64,000 bases of DNA from Stachybotrys elegans. Its lineage: Eukaryota; Ascomycota; Sordariomycetes; Hypocreales; Stachybotryaceae. Made by a program: the position numbers and the translations under genes. The first letter of the stretch is position 1. Every line of letters begins with the position of its first letter. Positions 53,815 to 64,000 of this stretch are shown piece by piece. The stretch lies in the NCBI GenBank assembly GCA_020746835.1, contig JAGPNK010000003.1, positions 1,550,001-1,614,000 on the forward strand, given 5' to 3'. The notes under the pieces were generated by a model, which saw only the letters and a list, made by a program, of their open reading frames with translations, searched no databases and was not told the origin of the DNA.

Positions 53815-54603
53815 TTCAGCCCGAGTGAGAGGATGGAATAACGCGCTGGGTGGAAGCAAGATGTATCTGTTTTATTGCTCGTCTTCGCAATTTGTTAGCT
53901 ACAACAACCCTGATATTCCTTCAAGTCACATTTTCAGACATAAAGTTTGGAGCTTGAAGCCATTAGATGGATGTCCCTTCTATTCTGTAATGAGATTCTG
54001 CCTGATGTGGCTGACCGCATGAACAGGCAATAGGCCAGTCCGGGGTAATCGTACCACTTCCTGCTCTGGAAGCTTTCTACTAACATAGGGAAGAATTCCG
54101 TTCGCTTAACGCGCAGATTCGTAAACCGAGTGAAACAAGGCATTTTGGTCAGGCCACGTTGGGCACTGATGGAGGCCGAGGAGAAAACACAGGGCCTACA
54201 TGCAGCCGTTATCGCGGACGCCTTAATGGACCGCGTTCCTTGAGTTGACCCATACAGATGCACTGAAAATCACCAATGAGGGGTGTTTTCGAGTGGAAGC
54301 CTAGTGCAGAGTGCAACGTTGATAATCAGCCTCATGTTAGGCCGGCAAAGTTGGAGGGCCTCCAACCAGCATTATGGCGAGATGGTGATGGTTGGAGGCC
54401 GACTAACTTTTGCTGGCCCAACAGGAAGCCGATGGAAAGGGACGACTCGCTTTATGCAGTTGGTCCAAAAAGAATAAATAGCTGTGAATAGACGATTGAA
54501 ATGAAACCACAGGCTCTCCCTTCATATCTAAACGAAACCACCCAATAAGCTACTCACTTGTTCTCTTAACAGAAGTCAATTCTTATCGTCTCAGTCACCC
54601 AGC
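53815..54603. other. Intergenic region
   Basis: Space of 789 bp between two co-oriented genes; promoter of the dynamin-like gene. Short frames carry no motif. Confidence 0.5.
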
Positions 54604-56999
54604 ATGTCTGTTACCGACAATCTCCAGTCAAAGCATCATCGAGATCTTCTCGACATCATCGACAAGCTTCGTTCGCAGGGCTTCGGTAACTATATCGACC
54701 TGCCAGAGATTATCGTCTGCGGTGACCAGTCCTCTGGAAAGAGCTCTGTCCTGGAGGCAATTTCGGGCCAATCTTTCCTTGCTAAGGATGGCGTCTGCAC
54801 TCGGTTTGCCACCGAGCTCAGTCTCCGTAGAGATGCAACAAAATCCGTCAACGTCTTTATCACCCCCGGTCCTGATCGATCGCTGGATGAGGCAGAGGCC
54901 CTGCGAAGCTGGAAGCCAAAAGTCACCGACCAAGTCGGGATTGAAACCGTGATCGAGGAAGCTAAAGGCAAGTTGGGCCTGTTGCAGAACAAGACTTTCT
55001 GCGACGATATCCTGCATATTGAGCTATCAGGACCCAACCAGCCGCACTTGACCATGGTTGATTTACCCGGACTCTTCAGGGCAGGAAATTCGGACCAGTC
55101 AGAAGAGGATGCCCAGCTGGTATCAGACATGGTCGCCCAGTATATGAACAGACCTCGAAGTATCATTCTCGCCGTTGTATCGGCTAAGAACGAGTACGTT
55201 CTGCAAGAAGTGACGGCACGCGCGAAGAAGGCAGATCCCCAAGGCCTTCGGACCTTGGGCTTGATCACCAAGCCAGATACATTGGACCCCAACTCGGAGA
55301 GCGAGGCTAGATGGGTCGATCTCGCACAGAACAAAGACGTCAAGCTGCAACTTGGCTGGCATGTGTTGAAGAATCGAAGCTATAACCAGAAGAGCTTCGA
55401 CTCGGCACAGCGCGATGATGCCGAGAGAGAATTCTTCTCACGGGACATCTGGGCCACCCTCGACCGCAGTCTTTGCGGCGTGGAGGCACTGAAAACCCGA
55501 CTTAGTTCGCTTCTCAAGAGGGAGATCTTGAGACAACTGCCGGAGTTGGTACAAGAAGTCGAGCGACAGTTGAAGAACTGTGACGATAGGCTGGAGCGCC
55601 TTGGTGCGGATCGAGACACCCCCATCAAGCAACATCAGTACTTGGTCAAGATAGGTTCTGATTTCAGTTCTTTGATGGTGGCTGCCGTCCAAGGAATATG
55701 GACGAATCCATTTTTCGGGGGTCCAAAGGAATTTAAGCTATACTCTAGACGTCTCCGAGCCATTGTGCAAAATCGTCTCAGGGAGTTTGCTGAACACATT
55801 CGGCGCCAGGGCGCAAGCCAGAGCATTCACGAAGAGGACGAGGAGGCTTATGGCGATGAAATAATTTCACGTGCAGATTATATCAAGGAAGTGCAGGATT
55901 CGATGATGTTCAGCCGTGGCTGCGAGCTTCCGGGGCTGTTCAACCCCCTGATCGTTGGCCGCCTCTTTGCCGAGCAGTGCCGGCCGTGGCGAGACATTGC
56001 TGAGGAGCTCTCCAGAGACATTGCCAGCAACACATACAAAGTTGCAGAACACATTATGGAACATGTGGCAGCAGAGGAGGTGGCGCCAAAGATGCTGGAG
56101 TTGGTCAACAGCGGCATTGACCAACTCCAGACGAGCATGAAGCAAAAGATCGACGAGCTACTGACACCTCACTTTGAGCAGCACGCTATCACTTACAATC
56201 CACGGCTTACGGCTAACGTGCAGGAGGCGCAGCGGGCAAGGAACAAGCGCATGATTCAGTCAAAGATACAGAATACCTTTGGGGCCAAACTCTTTGCCAA
56301 GCCAGACGAGAGAATTCATGTGAACCCTTCACAGATTGTAGACCTGTTTCTCGACGGGGTAGAGCCGGATATGGATCGATATGGGGCCTCGTTCATTGTG
56401 GATTACATGCAGGCATATTACAAGGTAAGTGCAGAGATGCGGGAGTGAGAACCACGGCGAGATGGAAAACTGACGGCGAGAATCCGGGATAGGTTGCACT
56501 GGCGAGGTTTATAGACGATGTCAGCAACATTGCGATCGAAGGCTGTCTCATCTCGAAGCTGCCAGACCTCTTGACGCCCAACATGATCTTCGACCTCGAC
56601 CTAGAAGAAGTCGAGCGGCTTGTTGGGGAGAGTCCGGAGACAGCCAAGGAGAGGAGCCAGGTGCGGGAGAAATTGAGCATTCTACAGGACGGACTGAGAA
56701 AGCTGCAGCGGTTGACTCGGGCCAAAGATGTCAGTATCCTTGCGGGGGGGAAGAGTCACCAAATGGTGAAAACTGCTGGTTTGGAGCGGCCAAGCGACAC
56801 AGAGGATATGCCCAAGAGCCCTTACGATGAGCCAAACTCCGACTGGCTAGCCGAAGACGAGAGAGCTTCCTCGCCTGAGGCTAGGACGCCACCTATGAGT
56901 GCAGATGAAGATTCTTGGTTGGCGGCCGCGGGCAAGAAAAAGAAGGGTGTCCTCAGTCTCTGGCCCCCTAATGGGATGATAGGTAGAGTCGAACCCTGA
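54604..56999 (+). CDS. Dynamin-family large GTPase, Mx-like
   Basis: Self-assembling GTPase of the Mx/Vps1-like group that fungi carry in several copies beside Dnm1 and Vps1. Exons 54604-56424 and 56493-56999 give 775 residues. GTPase domain: G1 G-D-Q-S-S-G-K-S-S (about residue 40), G3 D-L-P-G (about 150), G4 T-K-P-D (about 222). The Thr of switch I is present in C-T-R-F-A-T. The dynamin stalk covers about 290-610 and a GTPase-effector-like helical region about 610-690 (V-A-L-A-R-F-I-D-D-V-S ... E-V-E-R-L-V-G). The tail of about 80 residues is acidic and Ser/Pro-rich and ends with K-K-K-K-G. There is no PH domain or mitochondrial signal, which fits Mx-like rather than Dnm1-like proteins. The intron at 56425-56492 is GT-AG with a CTGAC branch point. 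A membrane or defence role is not shown by sequence alone. Confidence 0.9.
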
Positions 57000-58832
57000 A
57001 CATCTGACGAAAAATGGACTGTATGAAGCACTATATAGGTAGTATATGATAGATTTTATTCAGCCCTTGCCAGCGATGCTGCCACTGCATTAGCTAAGGA
57101 CGATCTGGGTATTTCTGCAGTTGGGCCATGGCGAGCTGAGACAAGATCAAGGCCTGTGCCGCCTGAGGATGGAGCAGGCGGCTTTAGGTGATGCCACGAA
57201 GGGGAAGTGAAGGAGATGGATCTGGAACTGCAGAATCGGGTCGGTCGCATGAATTGAGACGAACCCAAGAAATGCAGATTTGAAACAACGGCCTCAATAG
57301 GAGGAACGGAAGGCCCGCCCCTGCACCTCTTGTCAAGCAGCGGCAGGGAGATGCCGAGCGAGCGAGCATGCAGCTTGGTCGGAAGTGTATAAGAAACACA
57401 AGCTGCCCTGACATGCGTGATCCATGGTCGTAATTAGATGGCGGCAAGAGAGGAGAGATGAGCCTTCATTTCGGGACAGTTGACAGCGGTATGCAGAGAC
57501 GGCAGTGCTAGGCTAGTTCCCTGCCAGCGTACTCCGTAACGCTTGGCGAGACAGCAAAGGTGCAATTAATTGGCAATTAATTAACCTGGCGGTCGGCATC
57601 GGCACATGGTTCGCAGGTCTGGGCCTGTTTTGATGGTGGAGATGGTGATGCACAGCCTCACTGTTAGCGACTCTGACACGCGTATTCTTCACCTTACCCA
57701 CTGATGGATAAGTATAGCACATATAATACATAGCACATGGCGAAAAGCGCCAACCCATGTGTCCATGTGTCCATGCGTCTTGAACGGTCGCGGGAAAAAA
57801 GAAGGGGGAGAAAAAAAAAAGAGAAGGGGAAGAAAAAAATTGGGTGGATGGAAGACGGGGTGGAAGAAGAATGGAACGCTCCTTCCCCTTGTCCTGTTTT
57901 TCTCCTTCTCCGTTCCTCTTCTCCCCATCGTAAGGGTTTATTTGGGAGAGGAATAAACTCTAGACTCTGACTCGCTGCATCTGCTCTTGATTATTTTTAT
58001 TCCTCATATCCCATTTAACCTTTGCTCATCTCGGTTGCTGTCTGCCTACAAAAACTCCTCCAACGGACAAAAAAAGGGACGATAGTTCATTCACCCCTCC
58101 CTCGCATCCGCACTGCGCCATCCGGCTAACCATCCGCCCACCATCTCACGAGGCTCGTTAACCGCTCAGCCCATCAGCTTTAGTGTCACAAGTACTGCTG
58201 CACTCCTATCTGGGTCGCTGCCAGTGGTCCGCACAGCCGCCATCAAAAGGTCACCCCGCCTGAACACATCGTCCTGATCCTCGATCCTCGATCCTCGTCG
58301 ACCTTTTGACAGCCCGTCCGTCCAATGTTGCTTTTCTCGGCGTCTGCAGCCTGAGACAAGGGCCAGGGTTGTTCCCCCCAAAGTACCCCTCCTGCTGAGG
58401 TACCTCCTTCTTCGAGGGCTCCTCACGTCACGGCAGAGCCTCACTGCTCACCTCTCCCCTCCACCACATCAGCGCCAGCATCAACGCCAACCTGTCAGTG
58501 GCTCGATTCGGCACCGTTGTAGCGGCTGCCAAGCATCGGGACGAGACAGCCTTGCGGGAATACCAAGGCCACTCTTCTCCGCACCCGCTTCGGCAGCGTC
58601 TGTGAATTCATCGCCACATAACCAACCGCCCAGGCTTTTACATATACCTGCCCGTCTTTTCCAACAAAGGAGCGGGCAAATTTTGCCATTTCCATTTCTA
58701 TTTCCATTATCATTTTTATTTATTTCCCCTATTCTATTCTTGACGCCAAATTCTTCATTCCTCGATTCTTGCTGTCCCCCTTTATCCCTTCTACATCTAC
58801 TCAACTTGTAATCGTCACTTATACCCATCACC
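57000..58832. other. Gene-free 1.8-kb region
   Basis: Between the dynamin-like and HET genes. It has an A-rich tract (57795-57840) within otherwise mixed sequence, then a pyrimidine-rich leader up to the HET gene ATG. I see no coding region. Confidence 0.5.
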
Positions 58833-61355
58833 ATGGCCGAGAATCCCTCTCTCGCCGCCACGCCCGAGAGGCCCCCCATCCCTCGACGGAGCTCACGCAA
58901 TCCCATCCGCAGCATGATGCAGCATCTTACTGTCGATGCTGCCGAGGACGACGGCTCTCCCAGCAAGCGTGAGTCCCTCATCCGCAGGCTCAGTCGCCGT
59001 GCCAGCCGCAGCTCCTCCACCCACTCGGATCATGAGGGCCACACCAACCCGTCAGCCCAGGATCCTGCCCTCTGCCAGTCCTGCGCCAGCTGGGCCACCG
59101 ACGTCCAGAGGTCATTTGGCGAGATTGACGCCCAGTTTCTCAGGCCCCTCAACCCCGTCTCCGCCGACGCCTTTGACAGCAAGGAGTTCTCTGTCGCCAT
59201 TCTCAAGGGTCTGAGCGAGAACCGCTGGTCCACCACCTGCCCGCTCTGCAAGCTCTTCTGGGCTGTCCACATACCAAGTGAAGGAGACGGCGAGTACTGT
59301 TTATCCGGCTTTTCCAGTCGCGACACCAACTATCTCATCGACGCAGCTAAGCTTGCCGAATCTGCCCACCCTGCCAAGGGTAAGGCCAGAGGTTTCACCC
59401 CGGCTTTCCTGGGGGTTGTGCCCAGGATGAAGGGCCCCAACGCCTTGAGCTGGGATGTTGACCCCGATTGGTTTCGAGCCACGGGCATGCTATTTAGAAC
59501 ACTCCCCTTGATTGAGGAGATGCCCAAGTCAGCTATCAGCAACGACGGCAGGAGCAGCAGGAATCCGAGCCGAAATCCCAGCAGGAACGCCTCTCCGGTC
59601 GACTCGTCAGCCTGGTTACGCCAAGGTATCTGGGGACGTGAGATTGGCCAGCGCATCGACATGTCGGTAGGGTTAGACTGGCTGCGGTACTGCGAGTTCC
59701 ACCACCAGGGCCGCTGCGGAAGGCGGCCTATCCTGGCCGAGATGCAGGGCTTCCGCCTCATCGACTGCCTCAGCCAGCCCCCTCAGGTTGTCAACGCCTC
59801 CATCAAGGAGCATTATGTCGCCCTGAGCTATGTATGGGGCAGCGAGACCAGCGAGGCGTGGCCGCGCGTGTTTAGGGACGCAGTGCAGGTGACGCAGGAG
59901 CTGGGCATGCAATATCTCTGGATCGACAGGATATGTATAGACGACTCGCAGCAGGACCTCAAGATGATGCAGATCTACAGGATGAACGAGATCTACGAGG
60001 GTGCTACGCTGACGGTCATTGCTGCCTGCGGCGAGGACGCGACGTATGGTCTTCCAGGAATGGGATCGACGTCGCGGCATGCACAGCCCAAATACAAATT
60101 CCCCAACGCAGATATCACCCTCGTCTCGAGTATGCCGGATCCACGGATAAGCGTCAAGAAGTCAGCCTGGTATAAGAGGGGCTGGACATACCAGGAGGGA
60201 CACTTGGCGCGGCGACGCCTCATCTTTACAGACCAGCAGATGTATTGGGAGTGTGAGGGCATGACGTGCCAGGAGTCGCTGGCACTGCCGCTGGATCTCT
60301 ACCATGACCAAGAGGAGGAACGCATGTGCGACTTCATGCGACCGGGCCTTCTGAACGGCGTAAAGGTGTTTGAAGGCAGCTGGGAATCATGGAAGCGTCT
60401 TCCGCGGGCAGGCGAGGAGGCCACGACGCTGAGCATCTTCCGCGAGATGGACCAGCATGTTTCCAGCTTCACGAAGCGCGAGCTATCATATGACCAGGAT
60501 TCACTTCACGCATTCCTGGGACTGTCGCGACATGTAGAGAGCACAATGGGAGTGGGCAAGTTGACGAGCCTGATAGGGATCCCGCTGTGGACCCCCGTCG
60601 ACGAGACCGGTCACAGGATGACCAACGCGCGAACTCGGGACCTCTTTGCACTGTCGACGAGTTTTTGGCACCACAGGGAGGGCCACAAGGCACGTAGACG
60701 ACCCAACTTGCCGAGCTGGACGTGGGCTGGCTGGCAGGGCGCAGTGGACCTGCACTCTTCCATCGTAATAGCCGAGGGGGAAGGGAAGCTCAACGGCCGC
60801 AAGTTCTTTAGCCACCACTATGTGGCGGCCACGCAGTTGACACGCAGCGGGCCGACGTCCAAGTGGGTGTACTCGCCGGAGATGGTGGTGCTCAACCCCG
60901 ACGGCGGCGTGGCCTACGACTTTAGGGCCGAGTCGGTAGAAGGGCTGCGGAAGGGGGTGCCCCGGTTGGCGCCGCGGCGGTACCTGCTGCGGGTGACAAC
61001 GCCGCTGGTGCTGGACCGAGTCAAGGCCAAGACGCACGCGGGCGGGTGGGCGTTCAACCACCTGAGCGTGGACGTACGGCTGAGCAGCGGGGACCTGGAG
61101 GCGAGCGGGATCCGGGGCTACGTGGAGCGACACGCGCGCGGGGAGCAGATGACGGTGCTGTGGTTCGTGGAGGAGACGCTGGTGATGCTGCTGGTGGTGC
61201 AGCGGACAGAGCGCAACACATGGGAGCGCGTAGGGCGGATGCGCATGGGGTTCGCGGACGAGGCCAAGGATGTGATGCAGCGGTGCGGGAGGCTAGAGGC
61301 GCTGCTGGAGGAGCTGCCGCTGAGGAGGCTGGCGGAGGATATCATCCTGGAGTAG
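58833..61355 (+). CDS. HET-domain protein (heterokaryon-incompatibility family)
   Basis: Intronless, 840 residues. HET domains act in non-self recognition and can trigger cell death, probably through a TIR-like fold. The domain begins near residue 328 with Y-V-A-L-S-Y-V-W-G, continues with Y-L-W-I-D-R-I-C-I-D-D-S and I-Y-E-G-A-T-L-T-V-I-A-A-C-G, and has R-G-W-T-Y-Q-E further on (about residue 450), all hallmark blocks. The N-terminus is basic and Ser-rich (R-R-L-S-R-R-A-S-R-S-S-S). Two C-x2-C pairs (L-C-Q-S-C about 75; T-C-P-L-C about 135) form a likely zinc site often seen before HET. A small N-P-S-R repeat lies near 245. The C-terminal 250 residues have no known domain apart from the W-T-W-A-G-W-Q-G motif of HET proteins. 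No STAND ATPase or WD repeats are attached. It follows the dynamin-like and deaminase-like genes on the same strand. Confidence 0.92.
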   Translation: MAENPSLAATPERPPIPRRSSRNPIRSMMQHLTVDAAEDDGSPSKRESLIRRLSRRASRSSSTHSDHEGHTNPSAQDPALCQSCASWATDVQRSFGEIDAQFLRPLNPVSADAFDSKEFSVAILKGLSENRWSTTCPLCKLFWAVHIPSEGDGEYCLSGFSSRDTNYLIDAAKLAESAHPAKGKARGFTPAFLGVVPRMKGPNALSWDVDPDWFRATGMLFRTLPLIEEMPKSAISNDGRSSRNPSRNPSRNASPVDSSAWLRQGIWGREIGQRIDMSVGLDWLRYCEFHHQGRCGRRPILAEMQGFRLIDCLSQPPQVVNASIKEHYVALSYVWGSETSEAWPRVFRDAVQVTQELGMQYLWIDRICIDDSQQDLKMMQIYRMNEIYEGATLTVIAACGEDATYGLPGMGSTSRHAQPKYKFPNADITLVSSMPDPRISVKKSAWYKRGWTYQEGHLARRRLIFTDQQMYWECEGMTCQESLALPLDLYHDQEEERMCDFMRPGLLNGVKVFEGSWESWKRLPRAGEEATTLSIFREMDQHVSSFTKRELSYDQDSLHAFLGLSRHVESTMGVGKLTSLIGIPLWTPVDETGHRMTNARTRDLFALSTSFWHHREGHKARRRPNLPSWTWAGWQGAVDLHSSIVIAEGEGKLNGRKFFSHHYVAATQLTRSGPTSKWVYSPEMVVLNPDGGVAYDFRAESVEGLRKGVPRLAPRRYLLRVTTPLVLDRVKAKTHAGGWAFNHLSVDVRLSSGDLEASGIRGYVERHARGEQMTVLWFVEETLVMLLVVQRTERNTWERVGRMRMGFADEAKDVMQRCGRLEALLEELPLRRLAEDIILE

Positions 61356-62630
61356 GGGGAAGCGACTCACGGATCTACATGACCTACAGAGGCATAGCCA
61401 TATACATGTCCTACTTTCACACGTATGGTTGGCAGCGATATCTAGTTAGTTATTTTAATTATGCTGCAAAGAAAAGCAATGCATTTCCCACACATGCATT
61501 ATTCAGCCTGGACAAGAGTCATGGTGAAGATCGATATAAGCCTCGGGCCCGTTCCAAACTCAGGTCCCGACAATGCCGGGCTCCACCACGGCCAGAAGAC
61601 TCCAGGCGCACTAGGAAGAAGCTCCATGGAGAAGTTGAGAATTCCGAAGTCCGCTGACGCCAGGCCAAAGTGCGCGAAGGACCTAGTGACAGCATTTCAG
61701 GGGATGGATGGGTCGTCTTGGCGCCGGCTTGCCTAATGCTTTGTTATTCTGTCATTAGTAGAGGCCGGTCTCGTTTGATATGTGTAAGCACGCGAGGGAA
61801 AGCCGAGAGCAAGGGGGACGGACTGCTCGCCATCATCATCGTCGTCGTCATGGACGCTCGACGTGCCACCGTCGTGTCATGTTGAGACAAGCAGCGAGTA
61901 AGCCGTAAAGGCGTCTTTTTTACTTTCGTGTCTCGGCTTGTCGAGGTTGGAATTCCGTAGGCCAGCCCTGTTGTATCTACACGATCGGCCTTTTTTTTTC
62001 TTTCTTGTCCGGGGTGAAAAGACGGCGGCGTTTTCCGGCCATCCATAGCATCCGTACGTACAATTCGTATGAGGATATAGATATATGAGTGGCGGCGAGG
62101 AATGTTTGATGAGATCCCGGACCTCAGATGGAGTCTTCTTGTCATCACCAACAGCCCCCAAAAGGGTTAAGAAAATACCCTTGGCCCTGCTCCTCGCCGT
62201 CATCCCCCCTGCTTTGCGTCAATGTTGACTCAAGGTCTGCCTGGCCTTTACCCAATCCCAATCTAGCCGCGCGCGACTGGACCCTCCCAAGATCGGGCTT
62301 CTACAGCTCCCCCACCACGGTATTGTGCATCTAATATCCCGTCGCCGTGCATCCTCCGTCAGCGCGCGCCTTATTGGTTTTCCGCCCCTCCTCTAGACCT
62401 ATTTTCCTCTTCCTTTCTTCTTCCTTTCCTTCTTCTCTTCTCCCTCCTCTTGTTCATTGTCCTAGTCTCTAGACGTTGGGCAGTTGTTGGCCTCGTTTCT
62501 CTGTCTTTCTAGTGCAGGCCTCGGCTCCATCTTGCTCCGCAGCTTCCGAGAGAGAGACGAGCACACTCCGCCTCGTCGCGTCGCATCGCAAGCCGTAACC
62601 GCACCTGTTGTCGCCGTCGCGTTGCCTCGC
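61356..62630. other. Intergenic region
   Basis: 3' UTR of the HET gene and promoter of the CRAL-TRIO gene. A pyrimidine-rich tract (62390-62470) precedes the start of the latter. No gene is seen. Confidence 0.55.
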
Positions 62631-64000
62631 ATGGCTGCCGCTGAGAACGTGGCGGTGCCCGCCGCCCGCATCATGTCCAACTCGTCCGTTCCCGGCGAGG
62701 TTGGCTATCCCAACGGCCATCTGGGATATCTGACGGACCACGAGAAGGCCGCCTTCCAGAGCTTCAAGGCCCTCCTCGAGGAGAAGGGCTTCTACAATCC
62801 CGGGCCGCCTGCTTCCCACGACGATCCTCTTCTTCTGTGCGTGGCTCCCTGTAAATCTCAGTGTATGTGTGTCCTGCTGACGACGGCCCCTCCAGTCGCT
62901 ACTTGCGCGCTCGCAGATGGGTGCCCGAAGACGCCTTCACCCAGTTCAGTGAGACGGAGAGGTGGCGCGAGGCCAACGACATTGACGTCCTCTACCACAC
63001 CATTGACCTTGATGCCTACGAGGAGAGTCGCCGACTGGTTGGTCCACCACGCCCCAACCACATCTCCTGCTCTCCCTGCTGACTCGGACCCTTCCAGTAC
63101 CCCCAATGGACCGGCCGTCGCGACCGCCGCGGCATCCCCCTCTACGTCTTCGAGATCCAGCACCTGGACAACAAGACGGTGTCGGCGTACGAGAAGAAGG
63201 GCGCCCAGTCGACCTTCTCCGAAGCCAAGACGGACGGCAAGACGGCGCCGGGCCTGCTGCGGCTCTTCGCCCTCTACGAGAACCTGACGCGCTTCCAGAT
63301 GCCCTTCTGCACGCAGCTCACCGACCGCGAGTTCCCCGACGTCCCCATCACCATGAGCACCAACATTGTCGACATCAGCAACGTCGGCCTCAAGCAGTTC
63401 TGGAACCTCAAGAGCCACATGCAGGCCGCCTCTCAGCTTGCCACCGCCCACTACCCCGAGACGCTCGACCGCATCTTCGTCATCGGCGCCCCCGTCTTCT
63501 TCAACACCGTCTGGGGCTGGATCAAGCGTTGGTTCGACCCCATCACCGTCTCCAAGATCTTCATCCTCAGCCCCCACGAGGTCAAGCCCACCCTCGAGAC
63601 CTTCATCGACGTCCGCAACATCCCCAAGAAGTACGGCGGCGAGCTTGACTACACCTGGGGCGACCTGGGCGTCACGGATCCCGCCTGGGACGGCGTCGTC
63701 GAGTGGGAGAACGGCTACACGGGCTTCCCGAGCGGGCCCATGATCTGGGAGGATGACGGCGATAGGGTTGTCTGCATAGCGCTGGGCGCCAAGGATGGCA
63801 AGCCCAGGAGGGAGCGTGTCTGCACTGTTCCCAGGGCGTGGCCACCGACAGCGACGGCCGTCACGACCGAGGGGACGCAGACGGACGACGCCACCGAGTC
63901 GGCCGTCTACAAGACGACCAGCCGGGACGACGCTACCCAGACAGATCTCACTGGCGAGGCTATGGAGAAGCTGACCATCAACGACGAAAAGACGGCCGCT
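62631..64000 (+). CDS. Sec14-like CRAL-TRIO lipid-transfer protein, 3' end outside window
   Basis: Cytosolic phospholipid or phosphoinositide transfer protein. Exons 62631-62836, 62896-63037 and 63098 to at least 64000, with introns of 59 and 60 nt; 417 codons are visible and the frame is open at the edge. The start at 62631 (M-A-A-A-E-N) is the first good Met; the frame extends further upstream without one. The CRAL-TRIO N-terminal helical part reads F-K-A-L-L-E-E-K-G, then L-L-R-Y-L-R-A-R-R-W formed across intron 1, then the lipid-binding core with G-I-P-L-Y-V-F, F-W-N-L-K-S-H-M-Q, H-Y-P-E-T-L-D-R-I-F-V-I-G-A-P and I-P-K-K-Y-G-G-E-L at its end (about residue 310). The C-terminal part is Thr/Asp-rich (T-E-G-T-Q-T-D-D), with D-x-T-Q-T-D repeated, and probably disordered. 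Lipid specificity cannot be told. Confidence 0.9.

Noticed and set aside
60501..61133. 210-codon minus-strand frame opposite the HET gene
   Set aside because: Pro/Arg/His-rich shadow without domain similarity.
62858..63577. 239-codon minus-strand frame opposite the CRAL-TRIO gene
   Set aside because: Gly/Asp/Glu/Val-rich shadow that spans an intron and exons of the supported plus-strand gene.

Overview
The window is nuclear DNA of a filamentous ascomycete (Pezizomycotina), most likely a sordariomycete close to Hypocreales. The evidence is moderate GC content, short GT-AG introns of about 47-120 nt with CTRAC-type branch points, long intergenic spaces with TACCTAGGTA-like motifs, and genes typical of this group: Zn2Cys6 regulators, a HET-domain protein, an RGS-LOV photoreceptor, an Arb1-type RNAi factor and an OTT_1508-like deaminase. 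The lineage is inferred from gene content and architecture, not from a marker gene. I saw no tRNA, rRNA, CRISPR array, polyketide or peptide synthase, or intact transposon.

Layout. 1-2.2 kb: no convincing gene. 2.2-6.0 kb: a secreted aldose 1-epimerase and a secreted GH29 alpha-L-fucosidase, tail to tail. 7.2-10.8 kb: a Zn2Cys6 regulator and an MFS transporter, convergent, with a 44-bp tandem duplication between them. 11.1-22.4 kb: a urea-utilisation block made of a C6 regulator with a TamA/DAL81-like zinc cluster, a bifunctional urea amidolyase (DUR1,2 type) and a DUR3-type urea transporter. The last two are divergent across a promoter rich in GATA sites. Together they would import urea and convert it, using ATP and biotin, to ammonia and CO2 without urease. 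24.6-26.7 kb: an RGS-LOV protein expected to couple blue light to G-protein signalling. 27.1-42 kb: an ankyrin protein and housekeeping genes (Prp22 spliceosomal helicase, a Pmp3/SNA-type membrane protein with a PPxY motif, Arb1, inositol polyphosphate multikinase, Clp1). 45.7-49.1 kb: an ENA/Cta3-type (IID) cation ATPase behind a 3.7-kb gene-free stretch. 51.7-52 kb: a three-exon gene for a 25-residue Cys-rich peptide of metallothionein type. 52.4-61.4 kb: three co-oriented genes of families linked to self/non-self or conflict biology (OTT_1508-like deaminase, Mx-like dynamin GTPase, HET-domain protein). 62.6 kb to the end: a Sec14-like CRAL-TRIO protein cut by the window edge.

Two otherwise well-conserved genes (the DUR3-type and MFS transporters) are each one base out of frame at a C/G homopolymer. 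This looks more like assembly or sequencing error than decay. Exon structures were worked out by hand from splice signals and reading frame. For every spliced gene that could be tested the exon lengths sum to a multiple of three, apart from these two frameshifted genes.
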